Below are positions 16,007 to 24,700 of a DNA stretch of 64,000 bases, one piece after another. Each line of letters opens with the position of its first letter. Within the stretch, counting starts at the first letter, position 1. Made by a program: the position numbers and the translations under genes. The stretch is from Lachnospiraceae bacterium. Its GTDB lineage: Bacteria; Bacillota; Clostridia; Lachnospirales; Lachnospiraceae. The stretch lies in the NCBI GenBank assembly GCA_902362715.1, contig CABIXN010000001.1, positions 351,196 through 415,195 on the forward strand, written 5' to 3'. The notes under the pieces were generated by a model. That model saw only the letters and a list, made by a program, of their open reading frames with translations, did no database searches and was not told where the DNA came from.

Positions 16007-16757
16007 GCATTGTGTGATAGACCAGGTGAAATATCTGTACGGGTACCGCCTGAGGACAGACAAAGACAGCTTCCCCAAAGGAAGTGCAGTGACGCAGTAC
16101 CGTCAGGGAGAGCGGACAGAAGCAGACAGCGATCTGATATACGAAACAGGTTACCTCACCGGAGAAGACGAATATCTGATTCCGGCGAAGAAGGCGGACA
16201 GTGAGTCTTATAAGGATCCGGAAAATATCGTAGAAGGATACGATGTGGTGCGGGGCTTAGAGCTGTCCGGTTATGACGGAGGCCTGGTGCTGTTTCCAAC
16301 CGGAGTAATCCGCGGACAGGTATGGAGTGATGAAAACTATGACGGTGTCCAGAATGAGAAAGAACCGGGGATTGCCGGAAGAGAACTGACGCTGAGCCGG
16401 TATTATTATGATGGAAAAGAATGGAAAAAAGATTCGTCTTTCCAGGATTTAAAAGAAATAAGCCGGACAGATGGAAGCTATGAATTTAAAGAACTGGAAA
16501 CAAATGTACAGATTGACAATCATGTATATCTTGCAGGGTACCAGCTGCGTGTAGACGGAGTGCCGGATGGCTATGGAATCACCCGTTACCGCCAGGGAGA
16601 TAACCGGGAGAAAGACAGTGACCTGCGTGCGGATACACTTTCTCTGACAAGAGATGGAGAATACCTGGTGGCGGCCGGAGAAGGAACAAAAGGAGAGATC
16701 CCTGATCTTGCCCAGGCAGCAGTTAAGACAGCAGACGGAGACGAAGCAGTATATAAC

Positions 16758-17533
16758 ATGCTGAAATCCCGCACTTACAGCGGCCAGGACGCGGGCTTTG
16801 CACCGTACAAGAAAGGAAGCATCACCGGAGTGATCTGGGAAGATGCGGACTATGACGGAATCCGTGAGGAGAAAGAAGCCGGTTATAAAGGACTGGAAGT
16901 TGTGCTGGAGCGCTATTATTATGATGAAGCTGCCGGAAACTGGAAAAAGGATGACAGCTTTGGCGCCTTAACCAGTGAAAGTGATGAAAACGGCAGGTAT
17001 GAATTTAAAGATCTGGAAGCCAGTATAAAGATATCTGGAAAGCAGTGTCTTGCAGGCTATCGTTTGTATGTGGAAGATCTGCCGTCAGACCGTGCCGTAA
17101 CCAAGTACTGGAGAGGAGAGGACCGGGGAGCGGACAGCAACCTGATTGCTTCTACCGGCTCTCTTGTAAGAGACGGGGAATACATACCGGTGGCGTTAGT
17201 GAAAGACGAAGAGAAGCCGGCCAACAGTTCCGTGGTAGACCTCACAGATGTGGAGGGCCGCAGGGTAAGCTATGACATGCTGACAGCGGGAGTTGTAAGC
17301 GGTTATGACGGGGGACTTTCAGAGTACGATGGAGGAAGCATCACCGGAGTGGTCTGGGAGGATGCAGACTATGATGGAATCCGCCAGGAAAAAGAGAGCG
17401 GAATCAAGGATGTGTCTGTGACACTGGAGCGTTATCTCTTAAAAGAAGGCTCCTGGGAAAAGGATGAGACGTTTGCGGAGTATACCGTACAGACAGGAGC
17501 AGATGGAAGCTATCTGTTTGATGCACTGGATAC
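16758..17533 (+). repeat. Near-identical 776-bp internal repeat, copy 2
   Basis: Second copy of the two-module block at 15231-16006, with only a few base differences (for example AGAGATGAAGAG versus AAAGACGAAGAG in the linker). The near-zero divergence points to a recent duplication or ongoing gene conversion. Confidence 0.9.
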
Positions 17534-18176
17534 ATATTGTGTCATTGATGGAACAAAATATTTGTTTGGCTATAAAGTGCGGGTTGAATTAAGCACAATT
17601 CCATCCGGTTATTCAGTAACCCGTTATCAGATGGGGGATGATAGTTTGGCAGACAGTGACTTAATTTATGACAGCGGATATCTTACTGAAAAAGATGAGT
17701 ATCTGATTACAGCAGTTAAAGCGGACAGTGAATCTGTAAAAGATCCTGGAAATGTTGTGGAAGGATACGATATCGTACACGGAACAGAGATTCCTGGCTG
17801 TGACGGCGGCATAACGGCTCATGAGACCGGATCTGTTTCAGGTATGATCTGGGATGATCAGAGTTATGATGGTATCAGAGATCCAAAAGAACCCGGTGTT
17901 TTTGGTCTGGAGGTTGTATTAGAGCGTTATTATTACCATGATTCTCAATGGAAGAAAGATGATTCTTTCCGTATGACAGCTAAGACTAATGAGGAAGGCT
18001 GGTATCACTTTGATGATCTTCCAACCTCTATGCGTATGGAATGGAATGATTCTGGCTGGGAAGAAGAAAAGGATGTATTGCTTTCTTATAAATTGAAATT
18101 TGTATAACTAAAATCTCAACTTTCCTTATTTTATGCGACTTGGCGGTATGCCTTGCCACTCTATATGTATCCTTTT

Positions 18177-18200
18177 CCCTTGTTTTTGCCCTTATGAGGT
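18177..18200 (+). repeat. 24-bp direct repeat, left end (probable integrase arm site)
   Basis: The sequence begins CCCTTG and ends TTATGAGGT, and is identical to 32448-32471 in the same orientation. An AAGGGAAAG motif follows, and related AAGGGAAA motifs recur at the right end. In Tn916-family elements the N-terminal domain of Int binds such subterminal direct repeats; that role here is inferred. The 18108-18231 interval holds no gene. Confidence 0.7.
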
Positions 18201-18231
18201 ATCTACAAGGGAAAGTTTTTCTTATTCGATT

Positions 18232-19530
18232 TTATTCTCCAACCACCTTATCAAGTAGTCGGGCTGAGTTTCGCTTACCTTCTCGGTTAGCGTGTGCATA
18301 GACATTCATAGTGGTACTTACATCCGAGTGTCCAAGTAATTCCTGTACATCCTTTGGTGCTGCTCCATTTGAGAGCAGGTTTGTGGTATAAGTGTGTCGC
18401 AGGGTGTGGAAGTGGAAATTATCATCAAGCTCCGACAATCGTTTCCTTGCTGTCCTTAAAGCTGTCTCAACCGTTGCAGGGGCTTCGTATGCTCCGTCCG
18501 GTCTGATACATACAAGGTTAATCTCGTTGTAATCAAGCGGAATGTCCTCTGTGCCATCCAAATGATAAAGCTCATAGTAGATACGATTCTTTTCCTTAAC
18601 TTCCCTGTAGTAGTTCCTCTGATAGAGTTCTCCGTAACTGAATACCTGCTTTCTCTGTTCCTTTTTCGCTTTCTTTAAGATGTCAGCGAGCGTATCACAG
18701 AAATCCACGATACGGACTTTCTTTCGCTTTGTCGGACCAATCTCGGTCTTGTGCCTTGCTCCGTTGTAACGGACACTTCTTCGTACTGTCAGATACTGTT
18801 CCTCAAAGTTAATGTCACTCCAAGACAGTCCGCATACCTCTCCAAGTCTAAGACCTGTGTAGTACGCTATCTGTACCGGCAGGACAGCAGGCTTGTTTCT
18901 TTCTTCCAGATACTCCATAAGCGTTTGATACTGCTCTGGTGTAATCGGGTTGATAACCTCTGCATCCTCATCATTATCAGAAAACAAATCCACATCTTCC
19001 TCGGCTTTCCTACGCATTACCACATACTGCATTGGATTGAATGTGATGTACTGCTTTGGAAAGACTGCAAATCGGAAGGACTGTTGCAGGACTGCGTGGA
19101 AAGAACGGATATAGTCGATGGTGTAACCCTTTGACTTAAAATTTCCTTCCTCACCGCCAAATGCAAGTAAATCCATAAACTTCTGCAAATGCTCCGAAGT
19201 GACTGTCTTTAGTTTTCTGTTTCCGATTGGGTGTTGTTTAATCCTGTTTACTGCCTGTAAATAGTTACCGACTGTACCGTTGCTAAGTGAACCCGTTTTC
19301 AAATCTTCCTCTGCCCATACATCTAGCATCTGTCCGAGTGTGAGGTTGTCCGCTTTGGCTAGAAATTTCTTTGCGTCATAATCCTCCATAGCCTTGCGTA
19401 ACATTTTCTCTGTCTCTGATTTGCTCTCCGTACCTGCAAATTCTTTCTGAACCAAGTTACCACTTGCATCCTCCACATAAAAGCGGTAGTACCATTTCTT
19501 GCCTTTCTTCCTTACAGAACCTTTTGCCAT
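18232..19530 (-). CDS. int: Tyrosine recombinase, Tn916-type integrase
   Basis: A 432-residue site-specific recombinase that would integrate and excise the element. The start is the ATG at 19530 (MAKGSVRKKGKKWYY), because AAAGGAG lies 8 bases upstream; a longer frame to 19557 has no ribosome site. The N-terminal ~60 residues match the arm-binding Int domain, followed by a SAM-like core-binding domain. The catalytic domain shows YYTGLRLGEVCGL (first Arg), HTLRHTYTT (His-x-x-Arg-His box) and GHSDVSTTMNVYAH (nucleophilic Tyr). An acidic insert of about 20 residues (DVDLFSDNDEDAE) precedes the catalytic domain. The gene reads toward the left junction, as in Tn916. Confidence 0.93.
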   Translation of the reverse strand: MAKGSVRKKGKKWYYRFYVEDASGNLVQKEFAGTESKSETEKMLRKAMEDYDAKKFLAKADNLTLGQMLDVWAEEDLKTGSLSNGTVGNYLQAVNRIKQHPIGNRKLKTVTSEHLQKFMDLLAFGGEEGNFKSKGYTIDYIRSFHAVLQQSFRFAVFPKQYITFNPMQYVVMRRKAEEDVDLFSDNDEDAEVINPITPEQYQTLMEYLEERNKPAVLPVQIAYYTGLRLGEVCGLSWSDINFEEQYLTVRRSVRYNGARHKTEIGPTKRKKVRIVDFCDTLADILKKAKKEQRKQVFSYGELYQRNYYREVKEKNRIYYELYHLDGTEDIPLDYNEINLVCIRPDGAYEAPATVETALRTARKRLSELDDNFHFHTLRHTYTTNLLSNGAAPKDVQELLGHSDVSTTMNVYAHANREGKRNSARLLDKVVGE

Positions 19531-19613
19531 AATCGTTTCTCCTTTCGATATCGGCAATCGGAACTGGTGAAATGCTTCTTGCGTGTAAGTATATCATAGC
19601 TCCGTCTGCCTAT

Positions 19614-20237
19614 CTATACCGAATCGGGATCTTTTTCTGATAAAAGATTGGCTAGTCGATTTTTCGCTGTCTCAGGATTCTTAGAATACAGTCTTACAAT
19701 ATCGCCCATATCGTTCAATGCGTTGACGGTGTGGGTGATTTCTCTAAGGAACATAATCTCATTGTATTCCTTATTGGATTCAAACCCCATTGTCTGGGCG
19801 AGCATTTTGTTATCTGTATTTCCTTTGAAATTCTTACAAGCGAACTGGAACGAATCCACGAACAGCTCGTATTCCCGTAACATCAGTAGTAGCAGGTCTT
19901 TGGAAAAATCACTTTCGGACTGTTCCATATCATAAGGGAGCTTATTCAGAATGGAAGTCATCACATCACGAATCTGTAATTCTCTTTTATCCGTAATGTC
20001 TGTTTCGTATTCGTCCGTCTCACCTTTCAGCCATTCCACAGATACATGAAGTGCATCTGCCAGACCTTCTAAGGTCATTTTCTTGGTGTTATCAATCGTT
20101 CCTGCTTCGTATCTCTGAATGGTTGAGGCTGTCACGCCCATTTTTTCAGCGACATAAGGCTGGTTCAATCCTAACTCCTGTCTACGGCTTTTTGCTCTGC
20201 TACCGATTGTCTTTCGCAATTCTTTATCTTTTAACAT
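19614..20237 (-). CDS. XRE-family transcriptional repressor of the element
   Basis: A 207-residue protein with an N-terminal helix-turn-helix (about residues 10-70: RRQELGLNQPYVAEKMGV then STIQRYEAG) and an alpha-helical C-terminus with no recognised catalytic motif. The start at 20237 (MLKDKELRKTIG) is set by AAGGAGG about 9 bases upstream; the longer frame to 20297 lacks a ribosome site. It is divergent from xis across a 237-bp region with palindromic TTGCGTAACGCAA-type motifs. It probably represses xis and other excision or transfer functions and itself. Fits CI/ImmR-type repressors of mobile elements; the target is inferred. Confidence 0.85.
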   Translation of the reverse strand: MLKDKELRKTIGSRAKSRRQELGLNQPYVAEKMGVTASTIQRYEAGTIDNTKKMTLEGLADALHVSVEWLKGETDEYETDITDKRELQIRDVMTSILNKLPYDMEQSESDFSKDLLLLMLREYELFVDSFQFACKNFKGNTDNKMLAQTMGFESNKEYNEIMFLREITHTVNALNDMGDIVRLYSKNPETAKNRLANLLSEKDPDSV

Positions 20238-20297
20238 ACTTGCGAACCTCCTTTTTCGGTATGTCATTACTATACCACATAACACGATATATTGCAA

Positions 20298-20474
20298 TAC
20301 GCAATTCTATAAAAGATGATAGAATTTCGTAAGGCTTGACATAGCGTTATAAAAGATATATACTTTAATCAGAATTGCGTAACGCAAGTTTTAAAAAAGG
20401 CTAATCCTTTCTTCAAAAAGGAACATCCTCTGATATACAAGACTTGTAATCCTACGCAGGAATGAGGTGATCGA
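20298..20474 (+). promoter_or_regulatory. Divergent control region of repressor and xis
   Basis: A sigma-A promoter is visible: TTGACA at 20336-20341, a 17-bp spacer, TATACT at 20359-20364. Around it are three related partly palindromic sites containing AATACGCAATT, AATTTCGTAAG and TTGCGTAACGCAA (the last near 20375-20388). These flank the promoter and are good candidates for the XRE repressor operators. Confidence 0.65.
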
Positions 20475-20708
20475 ATGACAGAATTAAAGTTTGCTCTCTC
20501 CATTGAAGAAGCTGCCGACTATACAGGTATCGGAAGAAACACTCTTAGAAATCTTGTGGAATGGGAAAAGCTGCCTATCCTTAGAGTGGGAAGAAAAATC
20601 TTAATCCGCAGGGAACGATTAGACGAGTTTCTGATTCTCAATGAGGGGAAGGATTTACGAGACAGACACGCAGTAAAAGCGGTCAAGGGAACAATGAAAA
20701 ATGAATAA
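20475..20708 (+). CDS. xis: Excisionase, Tn916 Xis-like
   Basis: A 77-residue basic DNA-binding protein with a winged MerR/excisionase-type helix-turn-helix. SIEEAADYTGIGRNTLRN forms the recognition region and LRVGRKILIRRERLDEFL the wing. This is the layout of Tn916 Xis, which bends DNA at the ends to favour excision over integration. A GAGGTG ribosome site precedes the ATG. It follows a strong promoter with repressor-type operators, so excision is probably controlled by the divergent XRE protein. Unlike Tn916, xis is not directly next to int: the repressor lies between them. Confidence 0.88.
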   Translation: MTELKFALSIEEAADYTGIGRNTLRNLVEWEKLPILRVGRKILIRRERLDEFLILNEGKDLRDRHAVKAVKGTMKNE

Positions 20709-20818
20709 GGGACAGTCCTAAGACCATCCCTCTGGTATGTATCTGACTAAAAGCCATGATATACCTACACGCAAATAGATTATATCACGGACAAGTCCTC
20801 AGATACAACCAGAACTTT

Positions 20819-21030
20819 TGGAAAATGAGGACAAGATGGATGTGAATGGGTGCAATCGTCCACCCAGTTATAGCTTGTTGGTAGGACAAGTCCACCCAAG
20901 ATGCAAAAGGTGTTATGAATAGTCCACCCAAGCCAGAAAATGAAGTGGGTGCAACCATCCACCCAAGTGAAGCCGACTGGTAGGACAAGTCCACCCAACT
21001 TACAAAAAGTGCTGTGAGAAGTCATACCAA
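20819..21030 (+). repeat. Degenerate tandem repeat rich in GTCCACCCA motifs
   Basis: Two imperfect units of roughly 110 bp each begin with GAAAATGA. Each contains a GGGTGCAA...CCACCCA pair and a GGTAGGACAAGTCCACCCAA segment, which itself has inverted symmetry (GGACAAGTCC). CCACCCA occurs at least five times. Small minus-strand frames across it look like by-products of the repeat. It is non-coding as far as I can see, and its role (replication, transfer control, small RNA) is unknown. Confidence 0.6.
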
Positions 21031-21248
21031 GTGTAGCTATGAAAAAAGCTGTCCGACCTATGACAAAAAGTGTACGCTACTATGATTTTGAGTGTCCAAT
21101 CTATGGGGTACATTTTCAAAGAGTTAATAGTAAAAAGCTCTATTAAAATCAAAATGTAATAAAACAATGCACTATTAAAAATGAAATTTAATAGGAACTT
21201 TTACTACCACTTCCTTGCCAGACACAGTTTAAAAGTAAGCGAAGTAAC

Positions 21249-21450
21249 ACAATGCTATTGTCAGGGCAAAAATGCTAACGAATCGTGCTATTGTTTTTTC
21301 GATTTTAATAGCAGACTTCTACTGTTTCTACGGTTTTTGCTAAAAAGTCTGAATAATAGAACAATGCTATTGTTAAGGCAAAAGTGCTAACGGATTCGTC
21401 TATTGTTTCGCTGATTTTCATAGCAATCTTCTAGCATTTCTGTTAAGAAA
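21249..21450 (+). repeat. Tandem repeat of about 112 bp upstream of the relaxase
   Basis: Units begin at 21249 and 21361 with ACAATGCTATTGT, followed by a GGCAAAA.TGCTAACG segment, CTATTGTTT, and a GATTTT.ATAGCA block. The second unit is shorter and diverged. CAATGCTATTG-type palindromes recur. No gene is credible here. Two short hairpins follow (21456-21471 and 21480-21495, GTGCC...GGCAC). Iteron-like or transfer-regulatory DNA is possible but unproven. Confidence 0.55.
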
Positions 21451-21549
21451 AGGGAGTGCCGGATACGGCACATAAAAAGTGTGCCATTAAAGGCACAAAA
21501 TTAGGTGCTGAGGGAACAGTTACAGCTAAAAGTGAACTTCATAAGCAAG

Positions 21550-21625
21550 CCCTCGGCGTTTGAGAGCGAAATACACCCATCGCACAAAACTTCGTTTTGT
21601 ACTCTGTGTATTTCGCTCTGCGAGG
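21550..21625 (+). other. Putative origin of transfer (oriT) hairpin
   Basis: A long nested inverted repeat lies about 140 bp before the relaxase gene. The outer arms CCTCG/CGAGG flank AGAGCGAAATACAC (21563-21576), which pairs with GTGTATTTCGCTCT (21606-21619). Inside is a second hairpin, ACAAAACTTCGTTTTGT (21584-21600). Such structures directly upstream of MobA/MobL genes in Firmicutes mobilizable elements are typical oriT regions. The nick site was not identified. Confidence 0.65.
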
Positions 21626-21762
21626 CTTAGCCGCCACAAGGCGGATGTGTTCGCAAGACGAGTGCCTATGCACTCGCTCACAGGGAAAGTTTACTACTCA
21701 CATCTCATCTATCTTATCTGTCCTCTTTTCCAAAATCAAAACTGGGAAAGGAGGAAATCGCT

Positions 21763-23328
21763 ATGCCAAGAAATTCATTTGTGCAGATGTCAAAGCTCCA
21801 TAATGTTCGTGGAAGAATCTATTATATCTCCAGTGACAAAAAACAGGAAAATCTCTATGCGGTATATGAAACCACAGACCGAAAATTTTGGACAGAACTT
21901 GCCAAGTGCAATCAGGCAGAATTTAAGAAAAGCGGTACAGAGGGAAAATGTATCGAAGCAAGAGAATTTATCATTGCCCTGCCGGAATCCTTTGTGGATT
22001 ATCCGCCAGACGGACTATTAAAATATATGACGGATAAATTCAAAAGTCGGTATGGTGTTGATTGTATTGCAGCACTCCATCATAACAAACGAAAGACGAA
22101 TTATCATATCCATCTTATCTTTGCAGAACGAAATTATCTTGACGAACCGATAGAAAAGATTGCCACCAGAAATATGTTCTATGATGAGAAAGGTAATCAT
22201 GTTCGTACCAAGAAAGAAATCCTAGACGAGAATGGAACTATCCGTAAAAGGTGTAAGGTGATCAAGAAAGGTGAGGTCTACGAAAGACAGATGTTTACCA
22301 TCAAGGACGCTCGCTTTAAGCAGGAACATTTCTTAGATGAGGTCAAGGTATTTTATACCGATGTCATCAACGGACTTGTCAAAGATGAGAAAGAAAAGCT
22401 GTCTGCATTCAAGCGTGGGGATGTCTATCTTGCCACTAAGAAAATCGGTAAGAACAATCCAAAGGCAGATAAGATTACACTCAATAATAAGGTCATACAG
22501 GACTGGAATCGTACTGTGGATCACGCTTTGGTATCGGGGATGGAGCGAAAGGAAATCTTAAAGGTAAAGCAGGAACAGATTTCAACTCCGATTAAGGAAT
22601 CCATTCACAAGTATGGCAATCATCCGGAGCTTTTGTTTATGATTATCTTTCGGGCAATCGAGCTGTTAAAAGAACTCATAAAGTTGCTGATACAGAAACA
22701 GGAACAACAGAAAGCCAGAATCTCCGACCTTATGGAGCGAAGAAATGAAAAACAAGAGAAACAACCAGCTCCATCCGTTACACAGACAGACAATCAGACA
22801 ATTCCTGCTGTGACCCAACCATTCAAAGCACCTGCTACTACTACCGCAGAAAAGACCGTTATTCCGCCAAGACCAAGAATGTCTGAGCTGGCACACGATT
22901 ATGAGATGCGACTTGAAGAGATTATGGAGAAACTTAAACGACAAAACAGAGCCATTCATACGCAGGAAGTGAAAAAAGACCTTATTGACGAGGATTTGAA
23001 GAACTGTACAGGATTATTCCAAGGAAAGAAACGAAAGGAATTGCAGGCACAGTCTAACAAATACGCAGAAACGATTAAGATTATGAAGCAGGGATTATCC
23101 CATATCGTGCAGGATTACAAATATCCAACGGTAGATGCGTTCCTGCAAGTCTATAAACAAGGCAAGTCCGAGTATGAATCCTATGTCAAAGCAAACAAGG
23201 AATGGAACTCCAAGTATGGAGAAAACTCAATCCATCGAAAGCTGGCAGAAAAACAGGCAGAAGTTCAGAAACGGGAACAGGACAGAGATTTTAACTATCG
23301 TTCGCCATCAGACAGAGGAGCTAGATAA
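21763..23328 (+). CDS. MobA/MobL-family relaxase
   Basis: A 521-residue protein predicted to nick oriT and lead the transferred strand into a recipient. The N-terminal ~200 residues are the relaxase domain. The metal-binding histidine motif is seen in KTNYHIHLIFAERN, with the preceding YGVDCIAALHHNKRKT strand, and candidate catalytic tyrosines lie near the N-terminus. The C-terminal half is charged and coiled-coil-rich. AAAGGAGG sits just before the ATG. The oriT-like hairpin immediately upstream and the lack of any secretion genes argue for mobilization by a co-resident conjugative element. Confidence 0.88.
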   Translation: MPRNSFVQMSKLHNVRGRIYYISSDKKQENLYAVYETTDRKFWTELAKCNQAEFKKSGTEGKCIEAREFIIALPESFVDYPPDGLLKYMTDKFKSRYGVDCIAALHHNKRKTNYHIHLIFAERNYLDEPIEKIATRNMFYDEKGNHVRTKKEILDENGTIRKRCKVIKKGEVYERQMFTIKDARFKQEHFLDEVKVFYTDVINGLVKDEKEKLSAFKRGDVYLATKKIGKNNPKADKITLNNKVIQDWNRTVDHALVSGMERKEILKVKQEQISTPIKESIHKYGNHPELLFMIIFRAIELLKELIKLLIQKQEQQKARISDLMERRNEKQEKQPAPSVTQTDNQTIPAVTQPFKAPATTTAEKTVIPPRPRMSELAHDYEMRLEEIMEKLKRQNRAIHTQEVKKDLIDEDLKNCTGLFQGKKRKELQAQSNKYAETIKIMKQGLSHIVQDYKYPTVDAFLQVYKQGKSEYESYVKANKEWNSKYGENSIHRKLAEKQAEVQKREQDRDFNYRSPSDRGAR

Positions 23329-23338
23329 TCTAATTAAA

Positions 23339-23381
23339 TTCAAAAAAGATAAAGACCATCAAATTCTTTATCTTTTTTGAA
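23339..23381. terminator. Bidirectional terminator between relaxase and agrB
   Basis: A perfect 17-bp stem (TTCAAAAAAGATAAAGA and its complement) with a 9-base loop has A-runs on one side and T-runs on the other. It can therefore stop both the plus-strand relaxase and the minus-strand agr transcripts. Confidence 0.85.
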
Positions 23382-23402
23382 TATTTATGAAAAGTCATCC
23401 TG

Positions 23403-23969
23403 CTATTTAAAGTGTCTCATTAGATTTTTAATTGTTTCGACTATCATAAGAATGATTACGCAGAAAAAGGAATAAAACAATGTGGTATTCATCTTCGTGT
23501 TTCCAATTTTATAAAACAGCAGAAATCCAATGCTAACAATTATCACAGAAATAAGTTTATGTATCCATTTTTGTTTGGTGGTTAAACATATTTTATGGTT
23601 ACTTATAGGTGCAAATAATATACACATAAGGACAAGTATCAAATATCCTAGTACAGTTGGCTTTAAATAGATTATAGCCCACTTATCAAGACAACCGAGA
23701 AAAAAGCTGCCTAAGATACATGTTAACTGCGTTGGAGCATGGGCACCTCCGGTATAATGTCGTAACAATGAAAAGGTAATTACCCAAATTAGGGTATAGC
23801 CGAGTGTATGTGATAAAACTCCCCATACGAACAATAACACTATGGTTATAAAAGTATTCAAAAAACATTCTAAGCCATATATGTATATTTCTAATTGATC
23901 CGCAGAAACATCCTCCCCGGATAGTTCTGCTAACTTATTAGCAATAGATGTAGCCCACTTCGTAATCAT
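23403..23969 (-). CDS. agrB: AgrB-like peptide-processing membrane protease
   Basis: A 188-residue, multi-spanning membrane protein of the accessory gene regulator B family. It trims the AgrD precursor and forms the thiolactone ring. The active-site region reads FSLLRHYTGGAHAPTQLTC: the His of GGAH and the Cys seven residues later match the conserved AgrB catalytic pair. About four to five further hydrophobic segments follow. The start overlaps the upstream response-regulator stop by 4 bp (ATGA), so it is translationally coupled. Unusually, no pheromone gene lies beside it; the only agrD-like gene is about 4 kb away on the other strand. Confidence 0.92.
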   Translation of the reverse strand: MITKWATSIANKLAELSGEDVSADQLEIYIYGLECFLNTFITIVLLFVWGVLSHTLGYTLIWVITFSLLRHYTGGAHAPTQLTCILGSFFLGCLDKWAIIYLKPTVLGYLILVLMCILFAPISNHKICLTTKQKWIHKLISVIIVSIGFLLFYKIGNTKMNTTLFYSFFCVIILMIVETIKNLMRHFK

Positions 23970-24700
23970 TCAAAATCCCCGCTTGTATCAAATCTTGTTG
24001 TATATTTGGCAAAAGCACTTATCACGTCTTTGGAATAAGAACGTGCGATTTGTGTAGTTAGATGATTTGACAATTCAATCGTTCCTGATGTAATACGATA
24101 GATATGTGCCATATTTACAATATAAGAACGATGGGTTCGGATAAATTCACTTGGCAAATGGACAATAATCTTATTTAGGGTAGACATTTGTTCATAGCAT
24201 TTGCCGTCTACGGTCAATATATCCACATAATGTAATCTGCTCGAAAATGTCAATATATCTGCATAGGGAATACTTACAATTTCCTGCTTGTTTCGGTATA
24301 TGTAGGTATTATTAGATAACTCCTTCGCGATTTCATCCAAACACAGAAAAAGAGTATTTTCCTTGACGGGTTTTAGCAAGTAGTTTAAAGCTCTGACTTC
24401 ATATCCTCGGAATACATATTCTCTAAAAGCTGTTAAAAATACAATAATACCTTGATAACCAGATTCACGAAGGCGTTTAGCAACCTCAATTCCATTCATT
24501 TGCCCCATTTGTATGTCAAGGAAAAATGCTGAAGCCTGTATAGTTGTGCCTTCAGAATTTTTTGAAAAATATTCTTCGCCCGATTCGTATTCGTCAATTT
24601 CAATATCCCAATCATATTGCTGCCCGTATTTTCTTATTCCATTTTTCAGCCGTTCTGATTCGATCACAGAATCTTCAAGTATGGTTATTTTCATTTTCAT
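23966..24700 (-). CDS. agrA: AgrA-like LytTR response regulator
   Basis: A 244-residue cytoplasmic regulator. The N-terminal receiver domain (about 1-125) has the acidic pocket near ILEDSV and the phospho-acceptor Asp in FFLDIQMGQMNG, with the conserved Lys in LLKPV. The C-terminal ~100 residues form a LytTR DNA-binding domain (HYVDILTVDGKCYEQM, then FIRTHRSYIVNM). This family binds pairs of ~9-bp direct repeats about 21 bp apart, which is the spacing found at 26119-26160 and 27680-27721. The gene overlaps both agrC and agrB by 4 bp. Expected to be phosphorylated by the adjacent GHKL kinase and to activate the protease and agrD promoters. Confidence 0.92.
   Translation of the reverse strand: MKMKITILEDSVIESERLKNGIRKYGQQYDWDIEIDEYESGEEYFSKNSEGTTIQASAFFLDIQMGQMNGIEVAKRLRESGYQGIIVFLTAFREYVFRGYEVRALNYLLKPVKENTLFLCLDEIAKELSNNTYIYRNKQEIVSIPYADILTFSSRLHYVDILTVDGKCYEQMSTLNKIIVHLPSEFIRTHRSYIVNMAHIYRITSGTIELSNHLTTQIARSYSKDVISAFAKYTTRFDTSGDFE

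Larger units (their letters stand above)
1..18107 (+). pseudogene. Giant SdrD-B-repeat surface protein, 5' part of an interrupted gene
   Basis: The frame is open from base 3, so the gene begins upstream; the GTG at 135 is only an internal valine codon. The visible part has about 6,034 codons and stops at TAA 18105-18107, just inside a mobile element. The first ~3,800 residues are rich in Tyr, Asp and Asn and contain DUF11-like beta-sandwich segments (for example near 6,080 and 10,700). From about 11,440 on there are 13 SdrD-B/Cna-B-like modules, with signatures such as GVIWEDADYDGIREEKEAG, then an ERYYYD strand and a DSDL loop with Ca-binding character. These start near 11.44, 12.13, 12.63, 13.14, 13.71, 14.23, 14.77, 15.29, 15.81, 16.30, 16.82, 17.34 and 17.83 kb. 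The last is cut after SYKLKFV. Likely a wall-anchored adhesin; without its 3' end it would lack a sorting signal. Confidence 0.85.

Noticed and set aside
135..18107. Giant protein starting at GTG 135
   Set aside because: The frame stays open to base 3 with protein-like sequence (DWYDTLNAEC), and there is no ribosome site before 135; the gene continues upstream.
20819..21450. CRISPR array or small protein genes in the repeats
   Set aside because: Units are contiguous and degenerate without unique spacers; short minus-strand frames are just the repeat read through and have no ribosome sites.
21560..22021. 153-codon plus-strand frame overlapping the oriT region
   Set aside because: It spans the hairpins and overlaps the start of the relaxase in another frame; no family resemblance.
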